This document shows positions 22,001-33,529 of a stretch of 64,000 nucleotides of DNA, in pieces; position 1 is the stretch's first letter; every line of letters begins with the position of its first letter. Source of the stretch: Oscheius sp. JU75. Lineage: Eukaryota > Nematoda > Chromadorea > Rhabditida > Rhabditidae. The notes under the pieces are model-generated. The model searched no databases and had not been told where the DNA came from. It saw nothing but the letters and a program-made list of their open reading frames with translations. The DNA is taken from the NCBI GenBank assembly GCA_037178855.1, contig JASJZC010000006.1, forward strand, positions 2,976,001 to 3,040,000, in the 5' to 3' direction. A program made the position numbers and the translations under genes.

Positions 22001-22590
22001 TGACAACTTGTATCTGGATGCTGTCAAAGAGTTCCATCCCGATGTACTCTTCATTTTCACGCGCTTCTTCGACGCTATCGAAATTCGCAATGGTACAAGT
22101 CCGTTCAATGACGACAACTTCAAGGTTTCAATACTCTTAGGACTCTAGAATTTAAATTTAGATGATGGTTGAGCGGCTGCGGGAGATCGAGAAACATGTC
22201 AAGTACCGAATCTACATGGCGCAGTCTTTTGCCTGGCCGAAGCACAGTATGGGAACAATTGTCAACAGTCATTTGCAGAAGGGAGTCAAAATTAGCCATG
22301 TTTGTAGTGAAACCGGCTCTAAGTTACTCTCAAAACTTCAGAACGACGTCGTTGAAAAGAGCTTGGAAGATGCGTTCCAAATTGGGAAGATGCGCATGGA
22401 CCGACTCGTGCAGCACTGTGAAAAGTGTCGTCTCTTTGACTACACAGCCCAGTTTTACATTGACGGACGGCTGCAGTACTATGACCCGACATATCATATC
22501 GTCTACTTCACCCGAAGTTTGCATTTTACACCGCCCGGTCTGCTCAGACTAGCACCGATGTACCGACACATGTGTCATGATCTTTGGTAG
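19030..22590 (+). CDS. OAC-type O-acyltransferase with SGNH domain
   Basis: Membrane-bound acyltransferase-3 family protein of the nematode OAC type. The N-terminal part reads LQGLRAFAIIFVVLFHFFP, FFLFSGYLMTMML, FFYRRVKRIVPLYYL and THTWSLSLEMQFYFLFP, carrying the conserved His and Arg typical of the family, then GEISYSWYLVHWP. A C-terminal SGNH-like domain follows (LVMGNSYVGNN; RSLHFTPPG), with stop TAG 22588-22590. Introns are mostly 37-45 bases, with longer ones of about 380 and 690. One intron at 19970-20006 has GC-AG ends: the frame and the family pattern (VYVTIL to VLLSFLYHAYSD) require it. The first exon with the start codon was not found: the frame is open from 19030 but has no ATG. 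In the SGNH part the usual GDS is GNS and the Asp before the His is not obvious, so esterase activity is uncertain. Confidence 0.85.
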
Positions 22591-23189
22591 CGTATAATGA
22601 ATATAGAGGACTTTGAAACAGTTCCGAGTGGAAATTTTGTGCCCGAGGGCATGTAAATAGAGAAGAACTTGTGGGCTCAAGTATTTAGATAGCTGCCAAG
22701 CCAGACACGACCGCAAGTTTTGTTTCATACAACGATCTATAAGCCCCCTAGTACAGGAACACAAGTCTCGAGGCTAACTTCGCTCACCCGTACCATCTAG
22801 CAAGGAGCTTCCGCGACCGAACCGTCTCGGCACCAAAAGAGCGCAAGAGTGTCCCAACAATTTAGATAGCGCCCGTTCTGTCTCGGAAGGAACGGCCGTT
22901 GTCTCGGCAGAGAGCATCTCACCCGTAGCGTTACGAGAGGGAAGCGCACTCCGGTATCATCTGTTCCAGGAAAAGGAGAGGCCCATTCGTACTGTATCAA
23001 CTGATGCACTCCCATACTGTCTCGACCGGAAAAGTCTCACCCGAATGACATTGAGATTCTACTATACCTATACTTTTCAGTGCCTGCCCCGGATCTATAA
23101 AAATCTATAAAAAAATAACACAAAGACACACTGTAAAATGTTTCATTGTTCATCCGTTTAACTCTCTTCCGGCTGTCGACCGCTTCTCA
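22591..23189. other. 3' flanks of convergent genes with repeat cluster
   Basis: The first 170 bases are the 3' flank that was also copied to 14.6 kb. 22770-23050 is a cluster of the CCCGTACTGTCTC-like repeat. Glutaminase ends at 23190 on the other strand. Confidence 0.6.
22770..23050. repeat. Degenerate CCCGTACTGTCTC repeat cluster, larger copy
   Basis: Roughly ten imperfect copies of words such as CTCACCCGTACCATCT, CCGTTCTGTCTCGG and CCCATACTGTCTCGACC occur at irregular 25-35-base spacing. Same words as at 3610-3710 and 5663-5685. It lies between two convergent genes. Confidence 0.6.
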
Positions 23190-26100
23190 CTAGTCCTGTG
23201 CCGTAATCTTCCAATGCTCTCTGGCAGCCGTGAGCACGATCGCACAACTGGCATGTCCAAAGAATTTGGCGTCGTCGAGAGGCGTCTTGCCGAAGCGATC
23301 CTTCGGCTCCGGGCTCTCCTTCCAGCGATTCAGCAGAAACTCCAGACAGCCGACATTCCCCTCACTGGCTGCCACATGCAGCACCGTTCTCTCGTCGTAG
23401 TCGCGATCGTGCACATTCCAGCCGAGCAGGAGATAGCGCTTCATCGCAGAAATATCGCCCTGCTTAGCCGCGTAGAGGAATCGAATGGTCTGGTCCTGAT
23501 CCGTCTCGGAAAGGCTACGACGCGGATCAATCTTCTGACAGTCCGAATAGACGAGGGAGTCGTAGTTATGGAAGTTAAACTTCTGAATTAAAGCCTCGGC
23601 CAGTTTGACGCCGCGGACCGTGTTTCCGAGAGGGTCGAGAAGGGGAGAGTACAGGGCTATGCCCATCACATTCGGAATCACCTAAACTTTAAAGTTTGCA
23701 GGAACATCAGGTAAACTCACAATCATCATGTCTCCACTGACGCCGGACTTGGCTGGGAGCCCGACTCGGAAGGCAAACTGTCCACTCCAGTCGTACCTGG
23801 AATCTGTGCTTAGAACCTGAGCGTGGGGAAAGCTTACATTCCGCAAGAGTACATCAAGGACAAGACGTCACGACAGGCCCGATTGTTGATGAGTCTCTCG
23901 TCCGTCAAGGGATTCACTCCGCCATTAGCAAATGTTCCGGCCATTACAGCCAGCGTGTCGCAGTTGGTCTCGATTGAGCAAAGCTGGAAGTAGAGGTCCA
24001 ACGTGTCCTGGATATTCGTGTCCGGCGGGAAGCAGCCGTGCTCGCGCATATAGTAGGACAGCGCGTAGTTGCGATCAGCTGGAAATCGGAGATTGTCAAC
24101 CGAAATCTACCAGTTCAACAGACTAATAGGAGTCTGGCCTTTGGGCTATTAGGTCGATTCAAAACGGGTTGAGCAAGAATGGTTTAATGACCAGGAAACC
24201 AAGGGTACTGGGAAAGGACGTTGAACAGAACAAACTATGAAAACAGATAGTAAAGGATGTAAAAGGCCCATGGAGTCAGACACAGACCGACAGAAGGATA
24301 AGGACAGAATAAATTGGAAACACATAGATAGAAAAGGGATATCAAGAGACATGTGGACAGTACAGCTACAGAACCGGTTGAAAGATACAATTTGGCAGTA
24401 GACAGTCAGATTGATTGAGGCAAGCTTTAAAGAGAAAAATAATACAGATTGTCTAATAGCACCTGCTAGAGAGACACGGGATACATAGGCTGGTTAGGGT
24501 GATAGCATTGTATTGAGCTGGCAGGGAGATAAAGAAGAGATAGAAAAATACAAATTGAAGAAAGAACTAAAGGCTCAGGTCCTTGGGATAGGCAGAGAGC
24601 CTGTACAAGGGAGACAGGCTGACAAAGACAGGATGACAGTGTTCTGAGAAGGCAGGAAATAATTACAATTCCGGTACACAAACAAAATCGCCTAACTAGA
24701 CAGTTTGTTTTCGAATCTTTATCACCTAGTGGACTCGTACTTTTGGAACTATCTAAGGTTTCAAATAAGTAGTCTAACCTGTTTCTCTCTCGGACAAGAA
24801 GACCGAGTTGTTAAAGCCGATGTGACCCTGGCAGCCGGCAAAACGGAACATCTGCCGGATGACAAAGTCGAATCGATCAGCCAGACTGTCCTTCATCTTC
24901 ATCAGTGAGGTGGCCAGGATCGCGCCGGCATTGATCAGCGGGTTGTGTGGGCGATGATTGTAGTCAAGACAGATGTCATTGAAGAGACGACCACTAGGTT
25001 CCTGTCCAATGTAGCTGTGTAGCTGCTCGGGACCGAGTTCGTCATGGACCAGTGCGTAGAGAAAGGCCTTCGAGACTGATTGCAGACAGAAGAGCTTGTA
25101 GGCGTCGCCCCAGCTCTGTCGCTGTCCATCAACCGTGCAGATGCTCATACTCCAGAGACTCGGATTCGTCTTGGCGAGCTGCGGTATGTAGTTGGCCACC
25201 TGCCCCTCATTGTTCTTGCGCGTACTATCAAACAGATCGTCCATGATGGTGGTGAAGCTGGCCCAGTCCGGGATTACCAGCTGCTTCTTCAGCGCCTTAC
25301 CGATCACTCCAATGCTGCTGTTTCCGAGGCAACTAGAAAGGATTTGGCTAGGAAAGGGTACTCATCCACTGTCTTCTCTGTCAGTATGTGTGGTCGTTTC
25401 CAGCTTCCCAACATAATACGGTATAGCAGACCCGGTTCTAACAGCAACCTAATGCAAGCTCTACTCCTACTACTGTCTTTGACAACCTACTGGGCAATCT
25501 GTCCGTATTACCGGAAAGCAAGTCCCAACAGTTCTTTTCCTGTCAGTATGTCACCTTCTCATTCTGTGCCGGTCGCTCTGTATTTTTATGATCCTCTCAG
25601 GTTGTCTCTGTTCCTTTCTTTGTCCGTGAGAGCCTACTGTTCGGTTAAACTTGACCAGACCGGGCTATGATCTGCGAGAACACTGGGCGTGTTTGGTCGA
25701 GTTATGTTGTTTTCGTCGCAGCTACGTTGTTTTCGTCCCTGGGCGGTCTGGGCAAAAAGTTTGAAGCACTCGGTTAGTATTGGTATCTAACAAGGAAGTC
25801 TGGTCTGATTTGCCTCTAGATTCTAGACTGATTGGCGGAAACAATGTTTAGTGACTGAACCAGGTTATTTTGGCTAACTTAAACATGTAGACCAGGTTAG
25901 CCATCTGTGTCCCCAACTTCTATCCAAGAATTGGCGGTCTAGGTAGACGGCCAACGTTTTGTCAGTTTTCAGAGGTTACGATCACAATAGAAGTAGGAGT
26001 GTACCGCAAAGGACTGTCAATATTCCCAGGAAAAAGTACAAAGGACAAAAGACTCACTTTTGGAACTGTTCTCGACAAATGTGCATCTGTTTCTTGAACT

Positions 26101-26444
26101 TTTCCGTGTTCCCATGTTGCTGTCCAAAGAGCCCGTCCTCTTCCAGATGACCCATCTCGCGAATCTTCAAGATCATCTGTCGCAGCCGGGGGTCGTCCTT
26201 CCTGATCCCAACGGAGGCCAGATCGTTGAAGAAGGTCGGCAGATGCATCGTACCATCTTTCTCTTCGCGATACATGTCAAAGATGGCATCCTCTAGCTGC
26301 TGACGGTAATGTTCGTCCCGTCGGGCCGAGAAGAGCGCCGTCGAGCTGTGTAGACCATGACGGGAGAGACACTAAAATGAGGTGTATGGACTGTGGAAGT
26401 CTGGTAGCACAAACCTGGCTAATGGTGGCAGCAACTCGGATCAT
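23190..26444 (-). CDS. glna: Glutaminase (GLS type) with C-terminal ankyrin repeats
   Basis: Hydrolyses glutamine to glutamate and ammonia, normally in mitochondria. The first exon (26415-26444) encodes MIRVAATISQ, and the second carries an alpha-helical N-terminal region (AIFDMYREEKDGTMHLPTFF). The catalytic glutaminase domain runs through KQLVIPDWASF, VANYIPQLAK, SICTVDGQRQSWGD, FCLQSVSKAF (the Ser-x-x-Lys catalytic pair), NAGAILATSL, DLYFQLCSIE, ANGGVNPLTDERL and VGLPAKSGVSGD. The last exon has ankyrin-type sequence (DYDERTVLHVAASEGNVGCL, KDRFGKTPLDDAKFFGH), as in animal kidney-type glutaminases. Introns are about 43 bases up to about 690. The stop is CTA on the plus strand at 23190-23192. 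A piece of the 25.2-25.4 kb exon/intron is duplicated at 13.3 kb. Confidence 0.93.
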
Positions 26445-28156
26445 CCTAGCTCCACAGTAAAAATTGAACTTGATGATTTTATTGCTTTGCTTTTATTGCT
26501 CTTGTTACTCCAGTTTTTGAAAAAGTTTGTTGTCTTTGGATAACAAAGCTTTCCAACCTGTGGCAATTACGAAGTGAAGCAGTTGTCTACTTCAGCTTCA
26601 GATCAAAAGGGAAGAGGCAAGTAGAGAGATAGTGGTCTTTGAGTACCTCTTCATGTTCTCACAGCTCGTAAAATAATTCTCCAATTTTTCAAAATTCTCC
26701 ACTGTTCGTAGTCCCTCAATACAAGATATAGAAATGAGGCGCCTCTTGCAGAATTACCTAAAACCACTTGTCTTCGATAGGTGAACTCGTCGGAATGATT
26801 GTCACTACATTTTCAGTTTCAACAGATGCTCTCGTAGAGTGCAGGAATATGGAGGAGTTAGATAATTATCTTACCATCAACTGCACTACCAGTTCTGAGA
26901 CTACGGAACCATCAACACTTTCCAGTACCGAGAGTGTATTTTCAACATGGTTTCGAAAACACTGCCTTTCGGCAAGGAAACCATCGAGACAACTACCAAT
27001 AGTTGTACCTAATTTCCTCTTTCCCTGTCCCTTTGAACCTCGTTTGAAAAAGAGATTGTCAACATATTGGAAGTTATGACGTCTATGGTAATCTCTAAAC
27101 GATCCAACAACCGAAACAACAATTCTAGTAAGCAGATTTCGAAATCTGTTTTCGTCTAATTGCACTATGCGGAAAACGCAATGAAACCAAAAACAGAAGA
27201 GTGTTTGCTCAAAATAGATTAGTGTCAATCCCTAAGTTTTTGCCAAACACAGCGTCAGTGAAGGAAGGGTAGAGTCCACAGTCAGATAGACTTCGAACAG
27301 TCCCGAAAGTGCATAGTTTCGTCATAATTCTTCAAAAAACACACGCGGGTTTGATCTTTTGATCGCCTGTTTATGCCTGCCGCCTCGGTCACTCAGACGC
27401 GAAAACAGCCCTCGTGCGACAACAGAAGGGCAAAGCAGTATAAATACATAGGCATCTGTTAGGCTCTCCTCGGCAACACATCCCCTTCTTTTTCGAAATC
27501 CTCTTCTCTAGCCTTTTTAAAGCCCATCCTCCCTGCTCCCTAGAATAAAGAGAGTTGAGTGTCCATTGGAACCTCTGCCAATCGTTTTTTCTCTCTCTCT
27601 CCGATTCTGATTTCTATATGCTCAGGGATTCTTACACTGGATTGAATCCCACCCATTTTTTCATTGTCTACGACCTCAATCTATTTACTTGTAATGTTTG
27701 AACAGTTATTTACTATCACAGTATGACATGAACAGTTTTGTTACAATCACTATTCAATATTTTTTGAGGGCTGTATCTTGTTCTCCCTTTTCTTGTATAA
27801 TCCTATCCCTGTCACCACAACAACCTACTAGAGACTAAACCACGGGCCTATTATGAGCAGTTAAATGACGCCACAGTCAACTGACAGGGTCTAACTATTA
27901 CCTATTTTGGTTCGCAGTCTCGGATAAACAGACGGAGTCCCTCGTATATGCTACTCTTGCAATACTGAATTTGATGTCTTGAAGCAAAAAGCTGACAGGA
28001 GATGACATGTTCTGGTATTTTCTACCCATTGTCATCATCTTTCCGCCATTTGTATTGCCTTCTCCCTTTGATTCATTTCCCCTCAAAATTGCATGATCTT
28101 TCTCCATTTTGACAACCTTTCTACCCATCATTCTGCTAAGTTTCAGAATAATAATA
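26445..28156. other. Intergenic; putative lea-1 upstream region
   Basis: No recognised gene. A 103-codon plus frame at 26768-27079 lacks splice signals and resemblance. A TATA-like TATAAATA at 27439-27446 lies about 710 bases before the lea-1 start and may mark a promoter. Pyrimidine-rich sequence follows. Confidence 0.45.
27439..27446 (+). promoter_or_regulatory. TATA-like box, possible lea-1 promoter
   Basis: TATAAATA in a GC-poor context, upstream of a C/T-rich stretch. The distance to the coding start (28157) would require a 5' UTR intron or trans-splicing at the TTTCAG at 28141-28146. Assignment is tentative. Confidence 0.25.
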
Positions 28157-31100
28157 ATGCTATCGAAACCCGCCGACAGTGACGATATTCAAATCGGTCA
28201 ACAAGGAGAAGAACGAACACAACAACAAGGTAGTACAATTGCTCTTTCGATTCTGTTTTGACTGGAGGGGGGCCGGGGTGCGCCACTCGAATACACTAAA
28301 CATGTACTTTGGCGAGTTGTTTTGCTCTAGGGAACAAGGGTAAACACATCGAGAAAATTCCTCGTTTTCAGCCATGTCATCGTCTTCCCGTCATGAGGAT
28401 TTGACTCGTCCAGTTGTGACAGAAAAGACGACCGTGATCACAGGAATTGTGGACAAGCAGCCAATCAAATCGGACATTTTGACAGGTGATTCCTTTCCCT
28501 TTGTTTTTAAAGTCAGTTTTAGAGAAAAATGATGAAAATATGCGCGTTGTTGGACAGAAGGAGGAGATCATTCCGGCTGCCGTGGTTCAGAAGACTACAA
28601 TATTGGCCGGGGAGCCAGAGGCTCATCATTTGACCAGGAAGGAGAGAAAGCTGTTGAAGCAGAAGGAACGCAAGGAAGAGAAGGAGTCGATTTCCACTAA
28701 ACGTGAGTCTATCTTTTGGAGCCAACTACTGAAGCAAGTTCGCTGTTTGTTTGAACTAACTCTGTCAGCCTGTACTTGTCAATCTGTCCCGCCAAACCTG
28801 TTAGCCTGTCTATGTCTATTCTGTATTTGTCGATATGTCAATTTCAACTTGTCACTCTTTGGTCAATCAATGTCAACCTTCTCTTTCAATCTGTCCTAAA
28901 AAATAGTCTCATCTTGTCCTATTGAACATGGTTTCTGCAAATCTGTACCTCTCAATCTGATCCAGTCAACGTGTCATCATCTTACCCTGTAGCTGTTTCT
29001 GTCAGTTCTGACAACACTCCTGCCTTGAATTTTTCCATTTGTCTCTGACAATTTGTCCTTGTTGTCGTGACTTCTTACTGTGCATGTCAAATCACTGGAT
29101 CACGTACAGACAAATTGACGGAACATTAGGTCACTTAGAACTTTTAACCCTTACCTATTTCTCATTTTCAGACACCGAAGAGAAGATCTCTGAGGGCAGC
29201 AAGCAGATCAAGAAGAAAGCCAAGTCTGAAGCAAATAAGGCTGCGAACAAGACCGAGGAACTGACTGGTAAGGCTGCCGAGAAGGCCGGTGAGGCTGCTG
29301 GCTACGCTGAGAACAAGGCCAAGCTCGCTTACGAGAAAGGTGCCTCAGCCATCGAAGCCGTCAAGGACAACACCCGAAACGCTGCCAAGAAGACAAGTGA
29401 GACGATTGGAGCCGGAGCTGGACACCTGGCCAATGCTGCCGAAGCCGCCAAAGACAAGACAGCTGAGCTGGCTGGTCAAGGTGCTGGAATGTTATCTAAT
29501 GCTGCCGGGTACACTGGAGAAAAGACCAAGGACTTAAGCCTGGGCGCTGCTGACTACATCGGACAAGGAGCTGGACATGCTGCCAACATGGCCGAAGCCG
29601 CCAGAGACAAGACAGCTGAGCTGGCTGGTCAAGGAGCTGGAATGCTGTCTAATGCTGCTGAGTACACTGGAGAAAAGACCAAGGACTTAAGCCTGAGCGC
29701 TGCTGACTATATCGGACAAGGAGCTGGACATGCTGCCAACATGGCCGAAGTCATCAGGGACAAGGCCTACGATACCACGATGGGAGCTGCCTCTCTGGCT
29801 GGACAAGGAGCTGGAATGGCTGCCAATGCCGCCTCTGTAGCTGCCGAGAACGTATCGAACGTTGCCATCGGAGCAGCTGGCTACCTCGGACAGGGAGCTG
29901 GAATGGCCGCTAACGCTTCATATACCATTGGAGAGACTGCCTACGATCTTATGCTAGGAGCCGCTGACAAGGTTGGAGCCGGTGCTGGGCACGCCGCCAA
30001 TGTTGCCGGAGTTGTAAAGGAGACTGTCTTCAACGTTGCTGGTGGAGCTGCCGAGACTGGTAGAAAGATGTCCTTGACTGCTTCGGATCTGGCTGGACAG
30101 GGAGCTGGACATGCTGCCAACATGGCCGAGATTATCAGGGACAAGGCAGCTGAACTGGCAGGAACTGGAGCTGGATATACTGCCAATGTGGCTGAGGTCA
30201 TCCGGGACAAGGCCTATGACGCAACTCTCGGAGCTGCCTCTTTGGCTGGACAAGGAGCTGGATTAGCTGTCAATGCTGCCAGCGGCGCTGCAGTTGTCGT
30301 GGGAGAAAAGACCGAAAATGCCATTCTAGCCGCAGCTGAGAAGGCCGGAACTGGAGCTGGAGTCGCTGTCAATGCCGCTGCTCAACTCGTCGGAATGATG
30401 GTCGAAGGACTCGTCACCACCGGAGACACCGCCCTTTTCGTGGCAGGAAAGACCGCCGAAGAGGCCGAGGAAGGAGGAAGAAGAGTGTACGAAGAGGCTG
30501 TCCATCTCGGAGAAGTTGCCAAGGAGAAGACCATGGAAGCTGGACATGCCATCAGTGAGAAGCTGTCCGCAGTTACCAGGAAGGCCGAGGAGAAGGGAGA
30601 AGAGATCAAAGAAGATATTGAAGAAAAGGGAGCTGAACTCAAGGAGAAGGGTCAGGAGATAAAGGAAGACGTCAAGGAGAAGGGTAGTGATCTTTTGGAG
30701 AAGGGCAAGGAGGTCAAGGAAAATATCAAGGAGAAAGGAGAAGAATTGAAAGAGGACGTGAAGGAGAAGGGAAGAGACTTCAAGGAGAACCTCAAAGAGA
30801 AAGGACGTGATCTCAAGGAGAAGGGAGAGGAGGTCAAAGAAGACGTGAAAGAGAAGGGAAGAGACCTCAAAGAGGACGTCAAGGAGAAGAGTCGAGACGT
30901 GAAGAAGGAAGGAGGAGAGCTGAAAGAGGACGTCAAGCAGAAAGGTCGTGAAGTCAAGGAAGACGTCAAAGACAAGGGCAGAGATCTCAAGCAGAAGGCT
31001 GAAAAGAAAGGAGAAGAGTTCAAGGAAGACATTCGAGAGACGGACCGAAAGAAGGAGGGAAGAGATTTGAAGGAAGATGTCAAGGAGAAGGGTCAGGACA

Positions 31101-32431
31101 TCAAGAAGAAGGGAAGAGAGCTGAAAGAGGACGTCAAGGAGAAGGGTAGTGAAGTCAAGGAAGATGTTAAGGAGAAGGGACGAGACCTAAAGGAAAATAT
31201 CCAGGAGAAAGGAAAAGATCTAAAGGAGAACGTCAAGGAAAAGGGACATGAACTGAAAGAAAACATCAAGGAGAAGGGTAGTGATCTTTTGGAGAAGGGC
31301 AAGGAGGTCAAGGAAAATGTCAAAGAGAAGGCCCATAACTTGAAGGAAGACGTCAAGGCGAAGGGACGAGACTTCAAGGAGAAAGTCGAAGAGAAGGGAG
31401 AAGAGTTCAAGGAGAAGCTCTCTGACGAAGAGGGTGACTTCTCCGAGAACGAGGAGCCTCTGGGAGGAACCACCATCGTTACGGAGACAGCCGCTATCCT
31501 CCTCCCAGCTGGAAAAGTCGTCCTGACCGAAGAACCTGCGTCTGACTCTTTCAAAAAGATGAGTATTGAAGAGCAGCGATTCGATGATGAACTGCCCATG
31601 ACAATCAGGGAAGCTGTTCATGTTGAGCCCAATTTCGCTCCTGAAAAGCCCGAAGGTTGGTCTTTTTATCGTTTCGAGACCAAGAACACGCTTTCAGATC
31701 ACGACACAATGAAGCAGCCCCATGGAAAGACTGCCCACTTTGCCCAGAGAGGCAAAGAGTCTGGATATGCTGCAGATGAAGAGTCTGCTGCCGAGATCAA
31801 GGAAGACAAGTGGCAGGAGGACAAGGGAGAGCGTGCTAGACATGGTAGGCTTTTGATAGGGTTGTCTGTTATACCTCTCCTAAAACTTGCCTGTTGAAAA
31901 GGACTGCGACCTTCCAAATCCATTCACTTCTGAGACTTTTTTATCGATTCCAAAATCACATTATATGCCTGAAAAAGAGACGACAAATTGCACGCTTAGA
32001 TCCTCTTGAACACCCGGAGCGGCGCACACTACAAAAATGGAGACTAGATCAGAAACTACATCTTGAAGAGCATCACAAAACTGGAAAATGTTCCTTTGAA
32101 CCAGAAAAATTGCAAGGGTGACTTCCGATAATGGCTCATTTTCAGACAGCCTAATGTCCGACACCTCCTTTGCCACTGACAGCGACTTCCGTGACCGCTC
32201 TTGTGAGTAAAAATGGCATTACTTTAGCAAAAAAAAGGTTCAGGGTCCACAAAGTCGGTTGACTACAACAGAATGCCTATTGACAAGAACATGAAGGGAG
32301 CTTCTTCCCTGGACTTTGACGAGGGAATCCTCCGCGAAGAGGAAGAGGACCAGAGAGAAAAGAGTCGAAGTCAGAAGAAGTTCCAGAAAAGTGAAGATTC
32401 TCACCTGCAGAAGAGAGAAATCCATCACTAG
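28157..32431 (+). CDS. lea-1: LEA protein (late embryogenesis abundant, group 3 type)
   Basis: A hydrophilic, Ala/Lys/Glu-rich protein of about 1080 residues. It starts MLSKPADSDDIQIGQQGEE at 28157 just after a TTTCAG acceptor. Three short N-terminal exons join in frame to a giant exon at 29172-31840. Its first half repeats a 22-residue unit (two 11-mers) of the form GQGAGHAANMAEAARDKTAE. The second half is made of 11-residue units such as KEDVKEKGRDL, a hallmark of group 3 LEA proteins. The C-terminal part (GGTTIVTETAAILLPAGKVV) is not repetitive. Two small last exons end QKREIHH, TAG 32429-32431. LEA-1 in nematodes protects against desiccation, osmotic and heat stress; the role here is by family. 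The frame upstream of 29172 in the same exon-like stretch is intron (CTGTC-rich). Confidence 0.9.
28740..29010 (+). repeat. CTGTC/TGTCAA-rich intronic array
   Basis: Within a lea-1 intron the words CTGTC, TTGTC and TGTCAATCTGTC recur every 8-12 bases over about 270 bases without a fixed unit. Similar material is in introns or gene flanks near 24240-24660 and 47930-48140 (as GACAG on the plus strand), and at 45690-45790, 54240-54660 and 56460-56720. Confidence 0.5.
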
Positions 32432-33529
32432 ATCTTTAACCGAAGTCGAACTTGTAAATATTTGTGTAAATAAATGAATTGCCTACTGATTTTCTAGTCA
32501 CCCATGCTCCGCTCTATTTTTAATTGTAAACAAGATCCGAATGGAAGCGATTCGTCGAGGGCAGAAAAGGAAAAGAAATATAACTTTTTGACTTGAAATG
32601 CCGCCCAAATACGTGACCTCTGGACGGGACATTGGAGATTACCGTAACCACTTAAAAATTGCGCGCGCATTTCGAAACTTTTGCATTGCCAATCGTTTCA
32701 ATGTTGAAAGACGGTCATAAAGTGTTTCCAAGAGGCCATCTTTAACAAGAGCTGTGGGAAACGGTATTGCTTCTTCTGTCTCAATATGTTCCTGTTTGCT
32801 CGTGTCTACAACCTGAGATTCGGCAAACGTGAGGTGTGCCACAGCTTTGCTCAAAACGAGTTTTTAAGGCACAATATTCAAGGGAGAAACTTAATGCAGT
32901 GGCATGGATGCATGAAAGACTCGTGATCAGCAGCCGGACTTGCGCTTTCCTACTAACACTAGCTGCCGACGGCAGCTTTGCAGCGCGTTTAGCCTTTGCT
33001 TAGATAACAGACGGCTTCGCCGCTTCCATAGTAACAAAAGTTGGCCTTCCAGTTGTCCTTGTCGCTTGACATGAAATGGCTTGTCAGAGTTTTTGGGTAT
33101 TAAAGTTGACATGTAATTGTGCGGATACCGTGACAGACAGACGGACATCACTGCGCTTTAGTAAAGAAAAATACCCGAGAGGCTCTTTGCTTTCACGAAG
33201 CTCTTCATCTAATAATGTGTCTCATATTGTTAGATTATCTTCTGCCGGTTGACAACAAATTATCATCACAAGTTTGTTCAAATACTCGTTCCTCCGAATA
33301 CCAAGATTCCCTGACAGTAACTGTATACGTAGCCAATTTTTTCATGGCGAGGCCATTTCCCGAACAGGTCAGGATCATATATCTAACCCAGTTGATGCAA
33401 TTTGATTTGTTCTATTCTTCAGGGTGACTTCTAGTATACGAGGATTTCAGCCATCAAATCTACCAGAAAGAGTTTTAAAAAAGAGACAAAATGGAAAGCA
33501 ATAATCAACAATAACAAATGCTATGAAGA
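32432..33529. other. Intergenic between lea-1 and methyltransferase gene
   Basis: Holds the lea-1 poly(A) signal. A 71-codon minus-strand frame at 32639-32854 and a 74-codon frame at 32927-33151 have no recognisable similarity or splice context. Nothing else seen. Confidence 0.5.
32469..32474 (+). terminator. Polyadenylation signal of lea-1
   Basis: AATAAA 38 bases after the TAG stop. Confidence 0.7.

Noticed and set aside
26768-27228. Opposed frames of 103 and 120 codons upstream of lea-1
   Set aside because: No splice sites, no resemblance, and the two strands overlap fully. Probably chance open frames.
29039-29171. Open frame extending the lea-1 giant exon upstream to an ATG at 29039
   Set aside because: The added 44 residues read CTGTC-type intron sequence and lack LEA composition. 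A TTTTCAG acceptor at 29165-29171 joins the exon in frame with the exon ending at about 28702.
29941-31621. Long minus-strand Ser/Phe/Leu-rich frames opposite lea-1
   Set aside because: They are mirror readings of the Lys/Glu/Ala repeats of lea-1 on the other strand.
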